From NCBI GenBank assembly GCA_013400115.1, contig VXBP01007107.1, positions 496,001 to 560,000 of the forward strand: DNA of 64,000 bases, given 5' to 3'. Shown piece by piece: positions 58,697 through 64,000 of the stretch. Below the pieces are notes generated by a model, which worked only from the letters and a program-made list of their open reading frames with translations, was not told the DNA's origin and ran no database searches. Position 1 is the stretch's first letter, and each line of letters starts with the position of its first letter. Both the position numbers and the translations under genes were made by a program. Source of the stretch: Rhinopomastus cyanomelas (lineage: Eukaryota > Chordata > Aves > Bucerotiformes > Rhinopomastidae).

Positions 58697-61600
58697 GTAT
58701 CTGCTGTATTCGTCTTGTCAACAATATCATTCTCACAAAAATACTTTTAGCCTGCAGAGATGTTACTGAGGAAACTTTATGTACTTTATGCTTCAGGGAT
58801 CTTTTTACAGCATTTTAGTAGAAGTTTTGGAAATTAAAGCTAAGTTTGAGAACCCACACACACACAAAAGTTACTTCTGTGTGAGCCAAATCCACTAGCT
58901 CATTGATAAGAGATGTGGAAGCGCTGGAAGGCAGACTGTTTTCTCCCCAACTAGGAACAGCACAGGTCATCCTCAGCAGAGCAGAGCAGTCAGCAAATGC
59001 AGAGTAGTTACTAAGCCTTGGCAAAGGGACGTGGAACACCACCTAGCACAGGAAAGGCTCTGCATGGGTTGCTAGGTGGTTCCTGTTGAGCTAAACATTT
59101 GTGTAACTGTTTTGAAGGGCTGTGTGCTGAGGCAATGCAACTCTCTTAAGGTATTTTTCAGATATACTTACGTTCAGCAGAATTATTAGTCTTCCACAGT
59201 AATGTAATATTTTTTGATCTGTGTCACCTTAGGGACCACTTTCTTACAAAAAATAAAGCTTATTTCTCTAAACTTGTGAAATGCTCGAGAAAGTAGGACA
59301 CACCAAGAGATCAGAATGTATGTCAGGATCTACAGAAAGTCTGCTATAGACACCTCGTACAGCTTTAACCAAATAAGTTTAGCTTTTGAGTCAAATTTGC
59401 TACTAAGATGGTAATTAGAACTGAGGTTACTGACATTCATGGCGTCTCCACTATATAGTGAGGGTGGGACTCAGTTTTCACTGTAAGAATTTGTATGAAG
59501 GTTATGAGAACTTGTGGTTGCAGTGTGTTACCTCAATAATAATTGAAGTTACCATAGTCTAACTAGTCTCTTTAATCTTGACATCACTATCTTATTTTTG
59601 GTTACTCATCAGTGTTCTCATGCTTCCTTTTCCTTTTCCTGAGACGTCATTACACAGCAACTGTTTAAAGGCAACAAATTGCTCAGAGATCCTGAGCAAA
59701 CCTAGCAAGTGCAAGAATAGTTCAGCTTTCTGTTTTTCCCATTTGCTTTTGAGAACTCACTGTGTTCAGTATATGCTGGTCTCTTCTTTTTGTCTGTGTT
59801 TCATGTCCAAGCATTTTAAAGCATAAACCAGAAGGACAGTGCCTGAGCTGGTAGGAGGGGAAGGAGGAAATCCTATACTGGAGGAACAATTACAGGAAGC
59901 TGACACAGGCATTAAGATGTTTAGAAGAATCAACTGAGAAGAAAGTGGGTTTGGTATAGTGCCAAGTTAGAGAAGGAAATGGCTTGTACACAGGGATGGA
60001 TTTCAAAAAATAAACATAAAATTGCTTGTGTTAGTACTTAGCTAAAAACAACCTTGTGACTTTGAGACAGTCTGTTGCCTACTCACCTGCTGTAAAAGAG
60101 GTGAACAGATGTCACATCATTCCAAAGGGGGATTCCCCCAAAACTGATGATTCTCTACTATCAAATCTATGTACCCATATTTTTCGTGGTCTAACTAAGA
60201 AAATGAATGAGACAGTCCTGTATTGCTTTCTGATTCTATCCTAATGGCCCATTAGATGCTAAAAGCACTTGGCGCCATTTCATGCTGCCTAAAAGTTTCA
60301 CCCATAATCTGAACTGGTGTAAGAAATGGAGAGGTGCATGTGGCTTAATTCCTCACCTTCAAAAGCTTTCTAAAGCTGTGGTTCTTTCCCTTGGTCTAAA
60401 AATTTTTATTGATGTAAAAGACTTTGTATTTACATATTTTGAGTAGAGACCTTCATTATAAAACGTAAAACCATTCACGGTCATGAAGCATATTCTCAGA
60501 CCCCTGCCAATGGGACTGGTCAGAAAGTTCTTGTTCCATCATCAAAGAAGAATTGACCATATTCTGCCACCTCAGGGTTTGCACATGTGAAAAGTTTGCC
60601 TGTGCTTCACCCTTTCAGGGTGACTGAGATCACACAGTCAAGGGCTGAGAGTCGTGGAAAAAGGACACAAGCATACAAATGATCTTCAGGAAGCCCAAGC
60701 CCCTACTGCCCTGTGGACAGAAACTACCCTATGAGGATTGAAGAATCTTTTTCACAGGGAGAAGAAACTGCAGAGAGACTGAGTACTGCATCTGGGCCTG
60801 GAAGGCAATTGAGGAAATGGAAGGGAATGACTGTGGCTGAACAAGAAGGGGAAACAGAACCACTTTGTATATTAACATAATATTAGAAACACTGTATGGA
60901 AAACAGGTGGAGTAAGAGATGGAGAGACAAGTTCATCAAAGAGCTGAGAAGTGGGAGGGCCATTGGGATGAGCTGATGTGAAAAGCTGAGATGAGAAAAA
61001 GCAAAGCAGACGAGTGGGACAGATTCTGGGTAGTGAGATGAAGCCCAGCTGAGCAAGACTGCTCTTACAGATGTGAACTGAAGAGTGGAGACTGAGAAAA
61101 AATATGGTTTAAGGAACAGGGCAGAGAATGGGAGGGATTGAAGAAGGAAAAAGAATTAATGTGGGAACATAGGCATAAGAGTCAGTGGTAATTAAAATCA
61201 CTGTTCCATAGTCTTCAAAGGAGCCCCACTGCTGTCAGCAATGCTGTCAGAAACTATCTGTGGGAGCCACAAGCACAACGTCAGCCTCATGCCATCATTA
61301 TAGATGTCTGCATGGAGGACTAATATTTTTACTCATAGGATTAAGAATTCAGATATTGATTTCCAAAAGTTATAAAAGTAATCTACACGACTTACAGACA
61401 GGAAAAGGCAGAAAATGTCTAATCACTGCTGGAACAAAAGTCAGCTCGTGACTTCCATTACAAATTCACCAGTCACCAAATTGATCCATGACTTCCAGCC
61501 CTGAGTGCTTATTAATTCTCTGTTACAATAGTAAAGAAACTTTTCCATCTATTGCTTCTCACAGTTAGGGTACTTAAATTCCAAAACCAGATCACTGTTT

Positions 61601-61718
61601 CATAGTATTTAAAAACTAAAGAGATTGAGCTATTTAAGTCTCTCTGTTTTCAAATGGCAAATAATTTTTGTTGATACCATTTTTACAAACCCTTTCCCTT
61701 TCTGGTGGTTCTATAATA
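58697..61718. other. Unique DNA downstream of the exon candidate
   Basis: No repeat family or second exon recognised. A short CA repeat lies at about 58853-58866. Confidence 0.4.
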
Positions 61719-61764
61719 ATAGAATCATAGAATCACTATGGATTGGAAGGGACCTCAAAAGATC
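61719..61764 (-). mobile_element. Tail-only CR1 fragment (46 bp)
   Basis: ATAGAATCATAGAATCACTA, then GGATTGGAAGGGACCTCAAA and AGATC: a minus-strand CR1 3' terminus with nothing 5' of it. It ends abruptly at AGATC|AATTTC. Confidence 0.88.
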
Positions 61765-63965
61765 AATTTCAATGTTGTTTTATTGAATTAGACATATTAC
61801 TGCTTCTGTTCAGAAACAGTCATCCTTGAAAAATTCACACCTTGACTGAATCAGTACTTAAAATTCTTAAGAAAGGATTCAGATAACAACAGTGGCCTTG
61901 ACTCACAGGTCATTAGTAATTTGTCATTTTAAATAGAAACAAAGAGGTCATAAAGAAATAGCAAGCTTTTCTATTAGTTTGTGATTGAAGACATGGCTCT
62001 ATAGTTCTGCTGACGCCACCAAGCACGATGTTAATCCTTTTATTTCACCCCAAGATAAGCATTAGACTTTAAGTGTATGACCATTCCTAGGAGCCACACT
62101 ACTTCAGTAATACCCACCTCCCTGCGTAATATATTCACATACTCAAATTCAGTAGCAGTTTGTTTAATTTGATCTGAAAATAGCAAGAAAAGTTCTTAGG
62201 AGAGCTTATCTGTTTTAAACTTTATAATATATGTGTGGGCCGTTGTATTATGGTACTTTTTTATGGTTACATGATTATGTAGTTAATCTAGAGTTATAGC
62301 ATGCACGTCAGAGATAAATTGTTGGTAATGACTAAAATCATGATACAAACCCAGACTCTCAGAAATGATTCACTAATAATTCATCTCCGAATGTTCTTAT
62401 CTTCTGCCTCTCACAAGGAAGCTGTGTAGCCTGGCATTTCTCAAAGGCAGGTAAGATATCTAACCACTCATATCTTCTCCACTTCAGACTGAAAACTGTG
62501 CACTTCTCCCTTCTGATGTATGAAAAAGGTCATGTCAGTTGTGAGTACTTAATTTACTGTGTCTTCCATATGAATGTATTCCACTAGCCACAGATTTCTC
62601 TAAAGGAACTTCATTAAACTCAGCACTATATTTTTATGTGCATTTTCCCCTTTTTACAGTTCATGGTATGATTATAAGTAAATAGTAGAAAGACACCTGC
62701 TTATCCCACAGAGCCAGGTTTTTGTGTAGGATGTAAGGTTTCCAAGTTTCCTGCTTAACTATCTCAGTGTCAGTTTGGTAGTGTCTGCGGATTTTTTCAT
62801 TTTTCTCTTTTTAAAGTAAGAAATCACACAGATTCCCTGTCTTGTACAATAAAATAATACTTGCATTGAGTATTAAGACTGAGTAAGTGATTACAGAAAT
62901 ATCTGTGCCATGACAATTAGTCAATTAACCTTGCTTAAGTATGATGCAAGCTATTACTTTTTGAAGGAAGGTGGGATTTTTGTGTGCATGTGATAATACA
63001 CAATGCACACTAACTTGATTTGGAACCCTAATATCTTTAAAATGAAGTGATTCATGCTTCTTTCCACACCCTGTATTTCCAACAAAATTCCAGTTTATAG
63101 TTATTATCTTTTTCTGTATTGGTCCACCCAGTTTTGACTGTTAGAAATGCAAAAGCAGAGATTCGTGTATTTCCCTGTAAATCTCTACTGCTTGAAAAAG
63201 GAAAGCGTTTTCTGAAAGCCAACATAGTGCTTATCATAAATGTGGTTTGTCGTGTTTCACAGTGTGATAGAATTTAGTAAGTACGGGGGGTTTATCAGTG
63301 CCTATCACATGGATAACAAGGGTAGGTCATTTTAATATCCTTCTGCGAAACCAACACGGATAATGTCAAGGAATACGTCATTCACCCAAAAGATTCATTC
63401 AAGCACAGGCCAATACACAACAAAGATCGGTACTATTCAGGATGCAAAAGAGAAAGCCTCAGGCGTACCCCATCGTGGCACAGTTCAGAAGGCTATTCCA
63501 GGGTCAGACTGCTCCATGGAGAGGTCCTTGCTCCCTTTGCCCATCAGAAACTGGCGGGAGTATAAGAAATTTGTCAACTCAGGAAATGCATGTTATTTGG
63601 AACTGGATAAAGGAAGAAGTTGGGGGCAGGGTGATGGGGGGTGGGCAGGGGCAGGCTGGCTTGCTTTTGGTTGTGTTATTTTCAGGAGACTATTGTATCC
63701 CTTCGCACAGCCATAGCATGTTTTTCCAAGCAGATTGAACTCCATCTAAGCTAAAGGATGCTGCAAATAATCAAAAGTGTCCTCTTGGAGATCATTGCAG
63801 CACCCCTCAATCACCCACAACATCTTCACCCCATTAGTTCCCACAGAATTCACTATGCTCCTAGACTGCCCATAAGACAGAGGCAGGTAATTGTCTGAAT
63901 TCAGTATCTCAGAAGGCAATAGAGCAAGTGGTGCGTTACCATAGCTGTGCAATAGAAAACACAAA
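61765..63965. other. Unique DNA with a G-rich patch
   Basis: No gene or repeat recognised. The G-run cluster at 63622-63651 is listed separately. A 117-codon plus frame (63363-63716) spans the G-rich patch and is unrecognised. Confidence 0.4.
63622..63651 (+). other. Potential G-quadruplex motif
   Basis: Five G-runs of 5, 3, 6, 3 and 4 bases are separated by loops CA, TGAT, T and CA. This satisfies the usual G3+N1-7 pattern with one run to spare, within otherwise AT-rich DNA. Confidence 0.75.
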
Positions 63966-64000
63966 GAATCATAGAACCATAGAATCATTAGGGATTGGAA
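63966..64000 (-). mobile_element. Start of a CR1 copy cut by the window end
   Basis: GAATCATAGAACCATAGAATC then ATTAGGGATTGGAA: the 3' tail of a minus-strand CR1 that continues beyond 64000. Confidence 0.9.

Noticed and set aside
58853..58866. CA dinucleotide repeat
   Set aside because: Too short (about 7 units) to be notable.
1..64000. CRISPR arrays, operons, bacterial promoters, tRNA or rRNA genes
   Set aside because: None seen. The repeats present are dispersed CR1 copies and small tandem duplications, and the sequence is plainly vertebrate.

Overview
This window looks like intergenic or deep-intronic DNA from a bird nuclear genome. The main evidence is about two dozen copies of CR1, the dominant avian LINE. 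They are recognised by the ATTCTATG-type 3' tail repeats, the conserved 3' stem region around the GGAAGGGACCT motif, and decayed reverse-transcriptase and endonuclease reading frames. Most copies are 5'-truncated, as expected for CR1, and none is intact. One GC-rich block with long-terminal-repeat (LTR) architecture fits an avian endogenous retrovirus solo LTR. There is no operon structure, rRNA, tRNA or CRISPR array, and no complete protein-coding gene. The species cannot be named from the sequence.

Layout. Positions 1-7.2 kb hold unique DNA and five minus-strand CR1 remnants, including the most complete RT-bearing copy (about 4532-6340). From 7.2 to 15.2 kb the DNA is mostly unique, with one old plus-strand CR1 tail (12868-13023) and small tandem repeats. 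From 15.2 to 17.5 kb there is a rearranged minus-strand CR1 mosaic. From 22.3 to 24.3 kb and 26.0 to 27.6 kb there are two plus-strand CR1 bodies; the second carries two nested CR1 tails in opposite orientations. Three plus-strand CR1 tails abut at 28.56-29.0 kb. At 32.2-33.5 kb a CR1 is followed by a GC-rich block containing a 48-bp tandem duplication. At 39.5-40.9 kb lies the LTR-like block, and 37 bp of it recurs exactly at 37.2 kb. At 43.86 kb an assembly N lies at the broken 3' end of a CR1. At 50.9-51.8 kb there are two minus-strand CR1 copies, the first joined tail-to-tail to a plus-strand tail fragment. The last 12 kb is mostly unique.

Coding potential. The best non-repeat candidate is one isolated exon-like segment at 58382-58696 (+). 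It is 315 nt, open throughout, has a good acceptor and donor, and is phase-symmetric (1-1). I do not recognise the protein. If it is real, the window is probably part of a large, long-intron gene. Two other open frames (40805-41287 + and 45990-46421 -) are listed at low confidence.

I found no evidence for a novel multi-gene system. What merits a second look is the orphan exon, the 37-bp exact repeat, the nested and rearranged CR1 junctions, and the N-marked break.
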